A stretch of DNA of 45,563 nucleotides from Phytoactinopolyspora halophila (GCF_003287285.1 NZ_QMIG01000031.1:1-45563); one strand, 5' to 3'. Shown: positions 27,057 to 36,443, numbered from the stretch's first letter. The notes: generated by a model from the letters alone, not told the origin. Program-made: numbers and translations.

Positions 27057-29226
27057 GGATGGGTTCCTTTCGTTCGCTTGGGATCGTGGAGATACGCGCC
27101 AGGCTGGCGAGACGGTCGCGATCGCTGACTGCAAGCATCAGGCATGCGGCTAGCCGGTCGGACTCGATGTTCGTCGGTGCGGGGGTCACGACGCCGGGTA
27201 CTCCGCTGATGCGCAGGCGCCGGGCAGCGTCTCGGAGTACGTCCGTGCTGCGTCCCGCTCGGAGTTGAGCGGGCCAGGCACGTCCCGGCCGCAGTAGCGT
27301 CGGAGAGGTCGTGCCGTCCTCGTTCGGCACGTCCAAGTGCTGATCGGAGGAGAACGGCAGCATGAAGTCGAGCCCGCCGGTCGAGGTGGTGCGTCGCCGT
27401 GCAGGCGGGGACAGCTGCGCCGTTGACCAGTCCACCGTGAGGAATCCGGCGAGAAGCTCGGCCGTGCGAACCTCATCGAGGTGGCCGGTGGCCAGACGGA
27501 ACACATCCTCGGCGAGTGCACGCATGCCGTAGGTGTGCACGATCCTGGCGCCGCGAACGGCGGGGGCTACCTCAGATTCCGTTGTGTCGTCGTTCGGGCG
27601 TGGCATGCTGCGATACCGTGCGGCCACGCCGAGAGCCGGGATGAGTCCGGCCGCCAGTGACGCCGGCGCGGGACGTTCGGACCAGGCGGGCCGGCCATGG
27701 TCGTCAACGACGGGCGACACATACGGCCGAATCCCGCCAAGCGTCGGCGGCTGCTTCGGATCGTGCGCCGTGGCCAAAGCGAGTGCCACGCGCAGCTGAG
27801 CATCATCATCGACCGCAGGTTGCAGGGCATAGGCGATCGCCCGGCCATCCCTCAAGATCAGCGGCCGGGTCCGGCCTCGAGCGTGTCCGGAGCGGGCCAC
27901 GGCCTCGTGGCACCGGCCGAGTGCGACGAAAACATCGACCAGGTCGTTCAGACTGCCCGACGACGCGTGTGTGAACAGTGCGTCCTCCAGCCGATGGATC
28001 TCGGCGGCCACCCCGCGTGATGAACGGGAGCGGTCGACGTCGCGAAGCCACCGGTCAAGACCCGCCAGAAGCTCGACCCCTGGTCGACGCTGCACAGCGA
28101 CCCGGCCGGCAGGCACGGCGAATGGATTCTGCCCGAACCTGTCGGCGAAGATGAACCTCTCGAAGGTATCGATGCCGCGGTCGACGCCCAGATTGGCGAC
28201 TGCCCTGGCGAAGTCGAGTCCGGACCGCGCGGGTTTGCCGCGCCAGTCGGCGCGGCCCTCACTCAGCAAGTGTTCAACAGCTGCGAGGTCGAGTGGGTCG
28301 CTCCACAGCGGCGCCCAGAACTCGCCATGCACGGTCTCACCGTCGGTGGCGGTGGCGAACGCGCTCGTAGTGCCTCGAACTTGAAACGGCAATGCGGCGT
28401 CGTCGTACTCGGCGCCATGCCGCCGGACCACGGCCGAGGCCAGCAGAAGGACGCCTTCGAGGGTCAAGATGAATGCCCAGGGATTGGCGAACCCTGCTTC
28501 ATCTTTTTTCTCGAAAGGTGACGAGTGGATACCCCCGGCCCGGCCCGGATCGAACTGGCCGACGGGATCCCGGAGGTACGGGATGGTCTCCGAGCCGGTC
28601 AGAAGCGAACGCAACCACTCCTGGCTGGATTCGTGGGTGAGGACAGTCTGCACTCGGGCCAGGTAGGTACTGGACAGCTCTTGTCGGCCGAATACCCCGC
28701 CTGTCCCGAGAAGTCGACTAAAGGCGATCTTGGCGTCCTGGGTTAGCGTCGTGGCGACATCAAGCCAGGGCAATGCTTCGTCCGGAAACTCGTTCCGGCA
28801 CATCTGGATGACCTTCGGCTTGTACTTCTTGTCCCAGAAGTCCGAACCGCTACCGCCCCATCCGCGCTCGCGTGCACGGTCCACCACACTCTCAGCGGCG
28901 GCGATGGTGCGACGGAGCGCGCCTAGCCGGGGGTCGTCCGAGGTACGCACCCAGTCGAGAAGCGCTGCTTTTGTTCCGGTCGAACTGGCGAATCCCGCCT
29001 CCTTGTTCCACGGCGAGATAACCGGAGCCGGTTCGAAAGCTCGCTCGAATTCGGCAACGAGCTTGTCCACGTCGTCGAACCGGGAGTGGAGGATGAATTG
29101 GCCACCGCGCCAGGCTCCCCGAGCGTCGCTATCGAACAGGCGTGACACCGCACGAAGGGTTCCCAGCGACCACAGGTAGCTGCCCAGCGGAGTCCCACGG
29201 TATCCCGCCAGTGGTAGTTCAGGCAT
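27049..29226 (-). CDS. csx17: Type I-G large subunit Csx17 (Cas8g)
   Basis: This 725-residue protein begins MPELPLAGYRGTPLGSYL and continues SLGTLRAVSRLFD, the characteristic Csx17 opening (PLAGCxPTPLxxYLKALGVLR-like). It is the large effector subunit that recognises the PAM and recruits Cas3. ATG 29226 was chosen for that conserved start. An ATG two codons upstream (29232) is nearer an AGAGGA site and is an equal candidate. It overlaps the cas3 stop by 8 bp and the csb1 start by 8 bp, so the operon is translationally coupled. Confidence 0.9.
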   Translation of the reverse strand: MPELPLAGYRGTPLGSYLWSLGTLRAVSRLFDSDARGAWRGGQFILHSRFDDVDKLVAEFERAFEPAPVISPWNKEAGFASSTGTKAALLDWVRTSDDPRLGALRRTIAAAESVVDRARERGWGGSGSDFWDKKYKPKVIQMCRNEFPDEALPWLDVATTLTQDAKIAFSRLLGTGGVFGRQELSSTYLARVQTVLTHESSQEWLRSLLTGSETIPYLRDPVGQFDPGRAGGIHSSPFEKKDEAGFANPWAFILTLEGVLLLASAVVRRHGAEYDDAALPFQVRGTTSAFATATDGETVHGEFWAPLWSDPLDLAAVEHLLSEGRADWRGKPARSGLDFARAVANLGVDRGIDTFERFIFADRFGQNPFAVPAGRVAVQRRPGVELLAGLDRWLRDVDRSRSSRGVAAEIHRLEDALFTHASSGSLNDLVDVFVALGRCHEAVARSGHARGRTRPLILRDGRAIAYALQPAVDDDAQLRVALALATAHDPKQPPTLGGIRPYVSPVVDDHGRPAWSERPAPASLAAGLIPALGVAARYRSMPRPNDDTTESEVAPAVRGARIVHTYGMRALAEDVFRLATGHLDEVRTAELLAGFLTVDWSTAQLSPPARRRTTSTGGLDFMLPFSSDQHLDVPNEDGTTSPTLLRPGRAWPAQLRAGRSTDVLRDAARRLRISGVPGVVTPAPTNIESDRLAACLMLAVSDRDRLASLARISTIPSERKEPIHA

Positions 29227-31585
29227 CAGCATTTGTCCTCTCGACAGCGCTGGCTCGCCAATCCGCTGAGCGAAGAACCGCTTCACAGAAGGCGAGTCGG
29301 AACGGGCCCAGATCGGTGCGGTCGCGCAACTTCAAGGCGCGGTCGGTCAGCGAACCCGGGCCGAGCTGGGTCGGTGTGAGATCCATCAACATCGGCGGGA
29401 GCTCGCGGCCGCCGGGCAGCGTAGCCGGCACCGTCGACGAACCCTGCCGGACACCGAGAACAACGTCCTCGGTTTCGTCCGGCTGACGACGGATTCCAAG
29501 GCGGACTTTGCCATGGTGTGCCATGGCCAGATAGACGACCAGATCGCGTTCTGTGACGCCGTCCAGCAGTCCTGGCTCGTCGCTGAGCAGCATCAACGCG
29601 GTCGCCAGTTCATGCCGGAAATGCGGCGGCTTGTGACGCAGCGGCCGGTGGCTCGGCGACTTCGCCCACACGGTCGTGTCATCCGGTGGCGGAGACTCTT
29701 CGTTGGCAGACCTTAGCGAGGAGACAAACGTGTCATGGCATTTTCCGAGATCGTGATAGCGAGCGGCGAGCGCCACGGCGTCGCACTGATCGGCCGATAG
29801 CGCCGGAGCTAACTGCTCCAGCAAGGCACGCGTTTCGCGCTCCGTATCGGACAGGTGTACGTCGAGCGGGACCCACCCGACGCCGGCGGACTGCGGATCA
29901 GTGTCCATCCCGTCGGGAAGTGGATCGGCATCGGGGATCGCCACCGGCGCTACCGCAGCCTTGCTTGTTGGGGAGAAGCCGATCTCCGGGGAGTAACCGC
30001 CACGCGTCGCGTCGAACAGAAGCAGAGCGGTCGGGCGAAGATCGTCCGCACGGGCCGTACGCCACATGCTTTCCCGCTGGTCATAGACGAGAGCCGATGA
30101 GTTAGGGAGAAGTTTGCGGGCTTGGTCGATAGGAGCCGTGCACAACTCGGCGCGTGACGGCATCGGCAGCCGCTCTCGCGTGTCAAGATCGGTGACCGAC
30201 GACAGATCGCGCCAGGCAATTGACACCGTCCGCTCGGTGGCGTCGCGAATGAACGGGCTGACATCGATGTCGTTGCCCGACAGGTCGGGTGCTGTGTCGA
30301 AGAGTCCAAGCAGGTCACGCCGCCGGAGTACGGGATGAACGGGAACGTCTTGCGGCACGTCCAGACTGGCGAGTTCGCTGCCGGTGACATGCCTACCTTC
30401 AAGCTGCCCCAGCTGATCGGCGGTCGCTTTCAGGTCGGCCTCCTCATACGGCAGGTGCCAGTGACGGCCCGCAGGGGGAGACGTCCACAACAGCCGCGCC
30501 TGTTCGGCGTGGCCGTCGCGATTGCACCGTCCCGCCCGCTGAACGATCGACGTCCACGGTGCCACCTCGGTGATCAGAGTCTCCGAGGTGAGATCGACGC
30601 CGGCTTCCAGGACCTGGGTACTCACCACGATCGACCCGGCGCCGGACGGTGTGTGGAGCGCCCGGTCCGTATGTGCGAGCCGGTCGCCGAGCCGGAACCG
30701 CGAATGCAGGAGGGTCAGCGAAGCCTCCGGCTGTCGCTTCTTCAACGCGAGGTACACATCCGTGGCCCGCTCCACGGTGTTCAATACGACGAGGGTGCGG
30801 GTGCCGGAGACATGCTCGGTCAGGACGTGTTCGGCCACAGCCGCGGGGTAGTGCTTGGCATCGGTGTCCACGAGGGGTAGCTCGTGGAAGGTGCGTGTCG
30901 CCTCGAGCCGTGTGCGAAGGTCGCCTTGGATGTCGTCGTCGGACAACTCGACGACGTTGAGCGGTCGTGTCATGTCTGGGGTGACCAGGTCATCGGGATC
31001 GATTGTGGCCGACATCCACAGGGAACGACACGGCAGTGCGGTACCGAGGTGTTCGCGTAGTCCCTGCAGCTGAAGGGAGGTGGGCAGCCCCGGCCCCATC
31101 AGTTGCACCTCGTCGAAGACGAATTGCACGCCCGCGTTCAGAAATCCGAAACTCATCGGCCACGCGGTGCGGGCTTCGGCGAAGCCACGCATGAGCAGGC
31201 GGGACAGGACCATGTCCTGCGTTCCCACGAAGATGCGTTCCCGTTCGGGGTCGGTCTTCCACGCTCGATCGTCGGGATCCTCCCCACCCATCAGCACGTG
31301 CACGTCGACGTCCGATCCCAGACGGTCCCGCCACCCCCGGACTACTGCCACGACCTGCTCGACCAATGCCCGCTGCGGTAGGACATAGACCAGCCAGCGC
31401 GGTGTCTCAGCCGGCTGGGACCGGCGTAGATGAAGCCACGGGAGAACCGCCGCCAAAGTCTTTCCGGCACCCGTTGGAACGCGTAGTACCTCAGGCAGGC
31501 CATTCAGGGCGAGCCGAGACTGGTACGGATACGGCTGTTGGCCGCCGGTCGCCCGGGCAACGAGCTCATGAAACTGATCAGGCAC
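29219..31585 (-). CDS. cas3: Cas3-type helicase with C-terminal HD nuclease, type I-G
   Basis: The 788-residue protein has the helicase first: VPTGAGKT (Walker A, 36-43), FDEVQLMG (DExx box, about 158-161), LNTVERA, QVLEAGVDL and QRAGRCNRDG (motif VI). The HD nuclease follows at the C-terminus: ARYHDLGKCHDTF (HD at about 610), FRHELATALML and AMAHHGKVR. In most type I systems HD comes first; the reversed order is typical of I-G. GTG 31585 was chosen because AGGTGAG lies 6 bases upstream, its TGA being the stop of the preceding gene; an ATG at 31636 would overlap that gene by 44 bp. It degrades DNA after recruitment to the R-loop. Confidence 0.93.
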   Translation of the reverse strand: MPDQFHELVARATGGQQPYPYQSRLALNGLPEVLRVPTGAGKTLAAVLPWLHLRRSQPAETPRWLVYVLPQRALVEQVVAVVRGWRDRLGSDVDVHVLMGGEDPDDRAWKTDPERERIFVGTQDMVLSRLLMRGFAEARTAWPMSFGFLNAGVQFVFDEVQLMGPGLPTSLQLQGLREHLGTALPCRSLWMSATIDPDDLVTPDMTRPLNVVELSDDDIQGDLRTRLEATRTFHELPLVDTDAKHYPAAVAEHVLTEHVSGTRTLVVLNTVERATDVYLALKKRQPEASLTLLHSRFRLGDRLAHTDRALHTPSGAGSIVVSTQVLEAGVDLTSETLITEVAPWTSIVQRAGRCNRDGHAEQARLLWTSPPAGRHWHLPYEEADLKATADQLGQLEGRHVTGSELASLDVPQDVPVHPVLRRRDLLGLFDTAPDLSGNDIDVSPFIRDATERTVSIAWRDLSSVTDLDTRERLPMPSRAELCTAPIDQARKLLPNSSALVYDQRESMWRTARADDLRPTALLLFDATRGGYSPEIGFSPTSKAAVAPVAIPDADPLPDGMDTDPQSAGVGWVPLDVHLSDTERETRALLEQLAPALSADQCDAVALAARYHDLGKCHDTFVSSLRSANEESPPPDDTTVWAKSPSHRPLRHKPPHFRHELATALMLLSDEPGLLDGVTERDLVVYLAMAHHGKVRLGIRRQPDETEDVVLGVRQGSSTVPATLPGGRELPPMLMDLTPTQLGPGSLTDRALKLRDRTDLGPFRLAFCEAVLRSADWRASAVERTNADA

Positions 31586-31592
31586 CTGATTC

Positions 31593-32081
31593 TCACCTGC
31601 CTGTCGTCGGGCCGATGCTGCCGAACGCCGTTCCATCCCCGGCGTCGGCGGATGTGGGCGTCATCGTGTCAGCCACCCCGGACACAACGTCGTCGCCCAG
31701 ATGAAGGGAATAAAACTCTCCCGGAACGTGGGCGTATCGTGCAAGAGCACGGCAGCCGATCACGCGTCCCGTGGAATCGCGGACGTGACCGTACGGGAAG
31801 ACGAGGTCGTTCCTATCGATGGCTGTGCGGGCCACCAGCTCGGACACGACGAGCAACTGCGACGGCCCAGGTGGGGGTAGGTCCACCACGTGTGTGCGCG
31901 GAGGCAGGACGTAGACCGGTACCGGAACACCGGCGACATCCGTACGCCGTGCCGGTCGCCCCGGTACCGCCCGTGCGGCCGTCGTGTCAATGGGTAACTG
32001 CCCCTTGATCTCGCCGCCCCGATCTACGAAGGTAATCGGATGCGGCGTCAGGTTTCGTAGCTCGTGTCCATCCACGCCCAT
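31593..32081 (-). CDS. NLTPH-motif protein of unknown function, first gene of the I-G operon
   Basis: This 162-residue protein opens with RNLTPHPITFVD (NLTPH 10-14) and contains GVPVPVYVLPP, LLVVSELVA and VRDSTGRVIGCRALARY. This layout (NLTPH, a valine/proline strand, VVS-LVA, RD-x-GRVIGCR) matches, from memory, a widespread uncharacterised family common in phages, plasmids and bacterial genomes. Its stop overlaps the cas3 ribosome-binding site, 7 bp before the cas3 start, so it is co-transcribed and probably coupled. It starts at ATG 32081 with a weak ribosome-binding site. A spacer in the array encodes the same motif. Possible roles (regulator, ligand-binding accessory, captured phage inhibitor) are speculative. 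Confidence 0.8.
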   Translation of the reverse strand: MGVDGHELRNLTPHPITFVDRGGEIKGQLPIDTTAARAVPGRPARRTDVAGVPVPVYVLPPRTHVVDLPPPGPSQLLVVSELVARTAIDRNDLVFPYGHVRDSTGRVIGCRALARYAHVPGEFYSLHLGDDVVSGVADTMTPTSADAGDGTAFGSIGPTTGR

Positions 32082-32185
32082 TCCATTACGGATGAGCGCA
32101 TCGGACCGGCAGCGACCTGATGGGACGTAAAGCCACGGGTGGGCAACATATGTGGCTGTGGTGAACGAGGGGAAGGAGCGTTCGC
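32082..32185. promoter_or_regulatory. Divergent control region between the I-G and III-D operons
   Basis: Only 104 bp separate the start codons of the two CRISPR-Cas operons, so their promoters must overlap or lie back to back here. The plus-strand ribosome-binding site GGGGAAGGAG is at 32169-32178, 7 bases before the GTG at 32186. No strong dyad operator was found by eye. Shared regulation of both systems is implied by the spacing. Confidence 0.6.
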
Positions 32186-34315
32186 GTGCTGATCGCGACC
32201 GTTGGGGGCAACGCGGTTCCTGTCTGGCTTGCGTTGAAGGAACGTCGGCCGGACCGGTGTGTGCTCGTACACACGGCTGAATCCGAGCGGGTGGCCGAGC
32301 GAATCCGGAAACAGACCGAGGGGATCGACGTCACGTGCTGTCGGGTAGGGGAGCTACCCACGTTTGACGAGTTCGACCACGCGCTCAGTGAGTACGTGGG
32401 CGCGAGCGAACCTGTCGACGGCGTCGACATCACCGGCGGAACGAAGCTCATGGCCGTCCTCGCCGCCGAATGGGCAGAACGGCGAGGCGTCAGCATGCAT
32501 GACTTCAGCTACGTTGCCGGCCCGCGCCTACTCCGGGACTTCGCCCGGGGAAGCACCGTGATCAAGACGGACCTCAGCACGGACGACTTCTTGAACCTCC
32601 AGCGTGACAACGAAGTCTCCTCGGTGGGGGTGCCGCCGGAGGTGCGCCCTGGTGGCGGTGCCCACGCTGAGGCGAGAGCGTTCTTTCAGCGAAAGCTCAA
32701 CGACACATCGCTGCCTCCGCCGTCATCGTTGCGACTCCCCTCGGCGGGCGGGACAGACTGGAACGAGCTGTTCTCCGAGAAAAGAGGTCACTACCGGTGG
32801 ATGGAACTGGCCACTCAACTGGCGGCTGAGCTGGATCCTAAGCTGAGCCACGTCCGTGGCAACGTCACGGTGAAGTCGCCGGAGGGAAAGAGCGATCTCG
32901 AGGTCGACGTCGTTGCCGTGCGTGACAACCAGTTGATCCTGTTCTCTGTCACCACGAATCCGCTCTTGAGCGGTGGCTCTAAGAGCTTCCTGTCCGCGAA
33001 GGCCACGGAAAAGCTCACCGAAGCGGCCGTTCGTGCACGCCACCTCGGAGGTGAGTTCGCCCGCGCCGTACTGGTGACACCAGACGAGGCGCGTAGCGTC
33101 AAATGTGCGCGCGAACTGCTGTCGCAGCTACTCCCGGGCGATGACCCGGTTGTTCTGTTGGGCGCCACGGAGATCGCATCGGCACTCGACGGTCAGACCT
33201 CGCTGTCGACCAGCATGGACCGCTTAAAGGTCACCGGAGGGCGTCCGTCGGCGACGACGCGTATACGCCCGGCGGGGCCCGCGGAGCGTGATCTCGTGCT
33301 CGCGGTGGGGGAGAATCCCATCCCGGTCGCCGAAGCTATTCGCACGCGCAAGGCGCGCGAGGTCACACTCGTCTACTCCGCTGCCACGGAATCCCACGCG
33401 GTACAGGTCGGGGACCTGGTGAGCCGTGGAAATGTGGCCGTCGACGGGATCAGACTGGCTGATCCTCATGATCCTGAACAGGTCCACCGAGACCTCCACG
33501 ACTCCGGGGTGGTTCCCGCGGCGGTCGATCTGACCGGGGGGACAAAACCGATGGTCGTGCAACTGAGCCGGTGGGCCCGAAGCCACGGCGACGGCATAAC
33601 CCGAACCTACATACCAGCTCGGCACGGAATGCAGCGCGATGTGGACTCCAGGGATGAGAGAAAGCTGAACACCCCAGGCGTTTCTGAGGTGATTACTGCC
33701 AGCCGGGTGCTGACCAGACCGCCAGGATCTAGTGAGGCGTTTGGTGATGACATCGCTGTGCTGACGAATGTTGCTCGTATATGGGAACCGAGCCAGACCA
33801 ATGCGCCGAGCGCGCCGGGGCCGTCGCCTGCGAACATGCGTCCCCGCCGGACGTGCGAGTGGGTGACGGCGGGTGCGGACGTGAGCCAACTCTGGCGCCT
33901 CTTCCTTGAACCGGACGGCGATCCCAAGGCACGCAGCCGAGATTTCCGCCTGCTCGTCCTGGAGGCTCAGGGCTGGCATTTACTCGTCGGCGATGTGGTG
34001 CAGCACGCGCTGAAGCGGAAGCGCACGGCAATAGACAAGCCAGATCAAGCTGCTCGAGACGTCATCCGAGAGACGCTCTTCGCGCTGGACGTGGTCGCCG
34101 CCGCGGCATTGGGCAGCGCTGCCGTTCCCGTGGTCATCGCGCCCGAAGACGTGATCGGGGATTCTCCCCACTATGAGTGCCGCCGCGAACTCGTGCGCAA
34201 GCTGCGTGATGACTGGGATTCTCCCCGCTCGCTGCACGTGGTATCGCCGACCGAGATCGAGAACGCGGCGTCTCGCGATGAACTGAAGGCGATCCTCCTG
34301 GAGGAGGCCCTGTGA
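32186..34315 (+). CDS. Can1-like tandem CARF protein with degenerate nuclease domains
   Basis: The 709-residue protein is two repeats of one unit. Each has a CARF-type Rossmann domain with the cyclic-oligoadenylate-binding motif: DITGGTK (81-87) and DLTGGTK (448-454), preceded by matching strands CVLVHTAESE and VTLVYSAATE. Each is followed by a region that resembles a PD-(D/E)XK nuclease. In the first, EVDVVAV keeps the Asp, but the strand that normally reads E-C-K is LILFSVTT; in the second it reads WHLLVGDV. The architecture matches Can1 (CARF-nuclease-like-CARF-nuclease), a type III ancillary effector. It starts at GTG 32186 and its stop overlaps the cas10 start. Nuclease activity is doubtful; cOA sensing is likely. 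Confidence 0.82.
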   Translation: MLIATVGGNAVPVWLALKERRPDRCVLVHTAESERVAERIRKQTEGIDVTCCRVGELPTFDEFDHALSEYVGASEPVDGVDITGGTKLMAVLAAEWAERRGVSMHDFSYVAGPRLLRDFARGSTVIKTDLSTDDFLNLQRDNEVSSVGVPPEVRPGGGAHAEARAFFQRKLNDTSLPPPSSLRLPSAGGTDWNELFSEKRGHYRWMELATQLAAELDPKLSHVRGNVTVKSPEGKSDLEVDVVAVRDNQLILFSVTTNPLLSGGSKSFLSAKATEKLTEAAVRARHLGGEFARAVLVTPDEARSVKCARELLSQLLPGDDPVVLLGATEIASALDGQTSLSTSMDRLKVTGGRPSATTRIRPAGPAERDLVLAVGENPIPVAEAIRTRKAREVTLVYSAATESHAVQVGDLVSRGNVAVDGIRLADPHDPEQVHRDLHDSGVVPAAVDLTGGTKPMVVQLSRWARSHGDGITRTYIPARHGMQRDVDSRDERKLNTPGVSEVITASRVLTRPPGSSEAFGDDIAVLTNVARIWEPSQTNAPSAPGPSPANMRPRRTCEWVTAGADVSQLWRLFLEPDGDPKARSRDFRLLVLEAQGWHLLVGDVVQHALKRKRTAIDKPDQAARDVIRETLFALDVVAAAALGSAAVPVVIAPEDVIGDSPHYECRRELVRKLRDDWDSPRSLHVVSPTEIENAASRDELKAILLEEAL

Positions 34316-35805
34316 CCGTGTATTCCGTGGTCGACCTGACCGGCATTCAAGATTTCGTCTACGGATCCAACCGGCTCAAGGATGTCGTCGCGGCATCGAC
34401 ACTCGTCGCTACCGTCTTGGACGATGACGATCGCATACATCGTGCAGATGCCATGGTTCAGGCGCTTGGCCGCTCAGGTGGCGCCTATATCTCGTCTGCC
34501 GGCGGAAACGGGATCGTCAGCCACGACACGCTTGCCGACGCCCAGCTATGGGCGAGCCATCTCAGTCGCGCCCTGTATGAGCAGGCGCCGGGCCTGGGGG
34601 CGGTGATTGGTCACAGTGACGACACCGATGATTTCGTGTCGGCGCTCAGCCAGGCCTTCGACCGCGCCGACGCGCACAAACGCCACGGCATCGGACACTC
34701 GCCGCTACCGCGATATCCAGGAGTCGCTATCTGCGGCCAGACCGGCGAGGCTGCGGTAGCTCGACAGGGAAAGAACGCGCAGGACGTGTCGTTCTTGCAC
34801 GGCAGCAGCAACGAGAACGATGAACCGATCGGGCGGACCATCCAACGCCTGGATGATCACAACCTCCGGCCGGGGGCCAGCCACGAGACCGCGGTATCCG
34901 GACTCCAGGGAGAAGAACCGGAGATCATCGATGACCTGGGCCGAACCATCGGTGAACAGAGCGACATCGCGATCGTGCACATCGACGGCAACGGGATCGG
35001 CGCGCGAATCAGAAAGTGGCTGGATGAGCCGCCCGACCGTGACCACGTGGTGGACGACTACCAGTTCGCTGCGCTGCAACTGGCCGAGCTCAGTCAGACG
35101 ATGCGGGATGCGGTAATCAATTGCGTAGGCTCGGCGGTCGGCCCACTGGAAGATCATGGTGATGTCATCGGCCTGCGAGCGACCCCCGAGGCCGCAGATT
35201 TTCCGTTACGCCCTGACCGCCGTGAGCGCCCTGACACGGTCTTTCTGCCGGTGCGCATCCTTCTGTGCGCCGGAGATGATCTGACGTTTGTGTGCGATGC
35301 GCGTGTTGCCCACGCGTTGACGCTGGCCGCGCTCCGAGCCGCCGAACAACACCAGGAGGATTCCGGTAACCGGCCATTTGGTGATGATGAGCCGGTGCGG
35401 GTCGCTGCCGGCATTTCGATCCACCGGGCTCACCATCCAATCCGGCTACTCACCGATGACGCGGAGCATCGAACCCGCCGGGCCAAGGAAACGGGTGTGA
35501 TGGTCTCGTGGTCGCTCTGGGGCGACGGGGGCGAAGGTGAAAACGGCGAGCGGCTCTTCGGTCAGTGTCAGCTCGCATCCATTCTCGATGAGGTCGTCCG
35601 CATACAGCGAATGGGCCGGCGGGGACCATGGCGCCGATACCGAGAACAGAGACGTGACGATGTCGAGGCGTATCTAGCCCACGTCAACCGGATCTCTCGG
35701 GATCCGGAGGAGCATATTGGCTCAGAAGATCGCAACATTGGCATCCCTGCCAATGAGATCGCCGATCTCGCTGTCATGCCGGCGTGTGCGAGGGGTGACG
35801 TGTGA
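34312..35805 (+). CDS. cas10: Cas10-like protein with Palm cyclase domain, no HD domain
   Basis: This 497-residue protein opens TGIQDFVYGSNRLKDVVAAS, the typical Cas10 IQxFI-x-SxxLxxxxGAS region. The Palm shows VHIDGNGIGARI (about 222-233) and LLCAGDDLTFVCD with A320-G321-D322-D323, a GGDD variant that keeps both aspartates. These are the features of the cyclic oligoadenylate synthase. No N-terminal HD motif is present, and the protein is short (Cas10 is often 700 or more), as in III-D-type Cas10. Target RNA binding would trigger cOA production, read by the Can1-like neighbour. It starts at GTG 34312, overlapping the preceding stop (GTGA). Confidence 0.9.
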   Translation: MTVYSVVDLTGIQDFVYGSNRLKDVVAASTLVATVLDDDDRIHRADAMVQALGRSGGAYISSAGGNGIVSHDTLADAQLWASHLSRALYEQAPGLGAVIGHSDDTDDFVSALSQAFDRADAHKRHGIGHSPLPRYPGVAICGQTGEAAVARQGKNAQDVSFLHGSSNENDEPIGRTIQRLDDHNLRPGASHETAVSGLQGEEPEIIDDLGRTIGEQSDIAIVHIDGNGIGARIRKWLDEPPDRDHVVDDYQFAALQLAELSQTMRDAVINCVGSAVGPLEDHGDVIGLRATPEAADFPLRPDRRERPDTVFLPVRILLCAGDDLTFVCDARVAHALTLAALRAAEQHQEDSGNRPFGDDEPVRVAAGISIHRAHHPIRLLTDDAEHRTRRAKETGVMVSWSLWGDGGEGENGERLFGQCQLASILDEVVRIQRMGRRGPWRRYREQRRDDVEAYLAHVNRISRDPEEHIGSEDRNIGIPANEIADLAVMPACARGDV

Positions 35806-36443
35806 TGGCGCTTCCTTCGACATTGGTGATCCGTACGGTGACGGAGACCTTGCCCGGCGCGGTTCGCGCCGAGCCGGACGTGGACCTCAGCTGTGAGCTG
35901 GATGAGGATAACTTGCCGGTCTTGAACGGCTCGCGTGTACGGGCCCGGCTACGGGACGCGGTCCTAACCAGGCTGAACTTTTTCGACGAGGAAGATCAGC
36001 GGCGAGCGCACGAGATCTTCCCACCCGAGCATTCGTGGGGTGAACCCGTCGTTACCGGGTTCACCGCGCGCTTGCGGGAGCCGGAACGTAGCACCCTACT
36101 CGCCGCGATGCGTCGCGAGCCGCAGCCTCAAAGGCTTGGTGTTGACCAGCTGCTGCAGATGTTGACCGTCGTCCGGTATCGCACGGCGAACGACCAAACC
36201 GGCGCACCGCAGCATGGAACCCTGCGTTCAGAACGCCGCTTACGGCCAGGCGTTGAGTTTCACGCGCGGCTGCGGTGGAACACGTCGTCGACCGAGGAAC
36301 ACGCCGCTGTCCTGGCGTCGGCGGCGCTGGGCATGCGTCAGATCGGACGGGGTGGGAGCGGGCAGGTGACTGCTTACCTCGACGACCGGGAACAGACCGT
36401 TGCCCGGGCTCGTACGATCTGGGAGAGGAGCCACACCGCGTGA
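35805..36443 (+). CDS. Small RAMP (Cas7-like) subunit of the type III-D complex
   Basis: This 212-residue protein has RAMP-fold features: an N-terminal strand (TLVIRTVTETLPG), LNGSRVRARLRDAVLTRL (the G-S-x-hRGxLR position), and a C-terminal glycine-rich loop GMRQIGRGGSGQVTAYL. It most resembles single-domain Cas7/Csm3-type subunits. ATG 35805 was chosen (TGATG overlap with cas10); GTG at 35802 is possible. GAGGGG lies 9 bases upstream. It lies between cas10 and csx10, as expected for a backbone subunit. The catalytic Asp of Csm3-type RNase subunits cannot be assigned with confidence. Confidence 0.75.
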   Translation: MALPSTLVIRTVTETLPGAVRAEPDVDLSCELDEDNLPVLNGSRVRARLRDAVLTRLNFFDEEDQRRAHEIFPPEHSWGEPVVTGFTARLREPERSTLLAAMRREPQPQRLGVDQLLQMLTVVRYRTANDQTGAPQHGTLRSERRLRPGVEFHARLRWNTSSTEEHAAVLASAALGMRQIGRGGSGQVTAYLDDREQTVARARTIWERSHTA

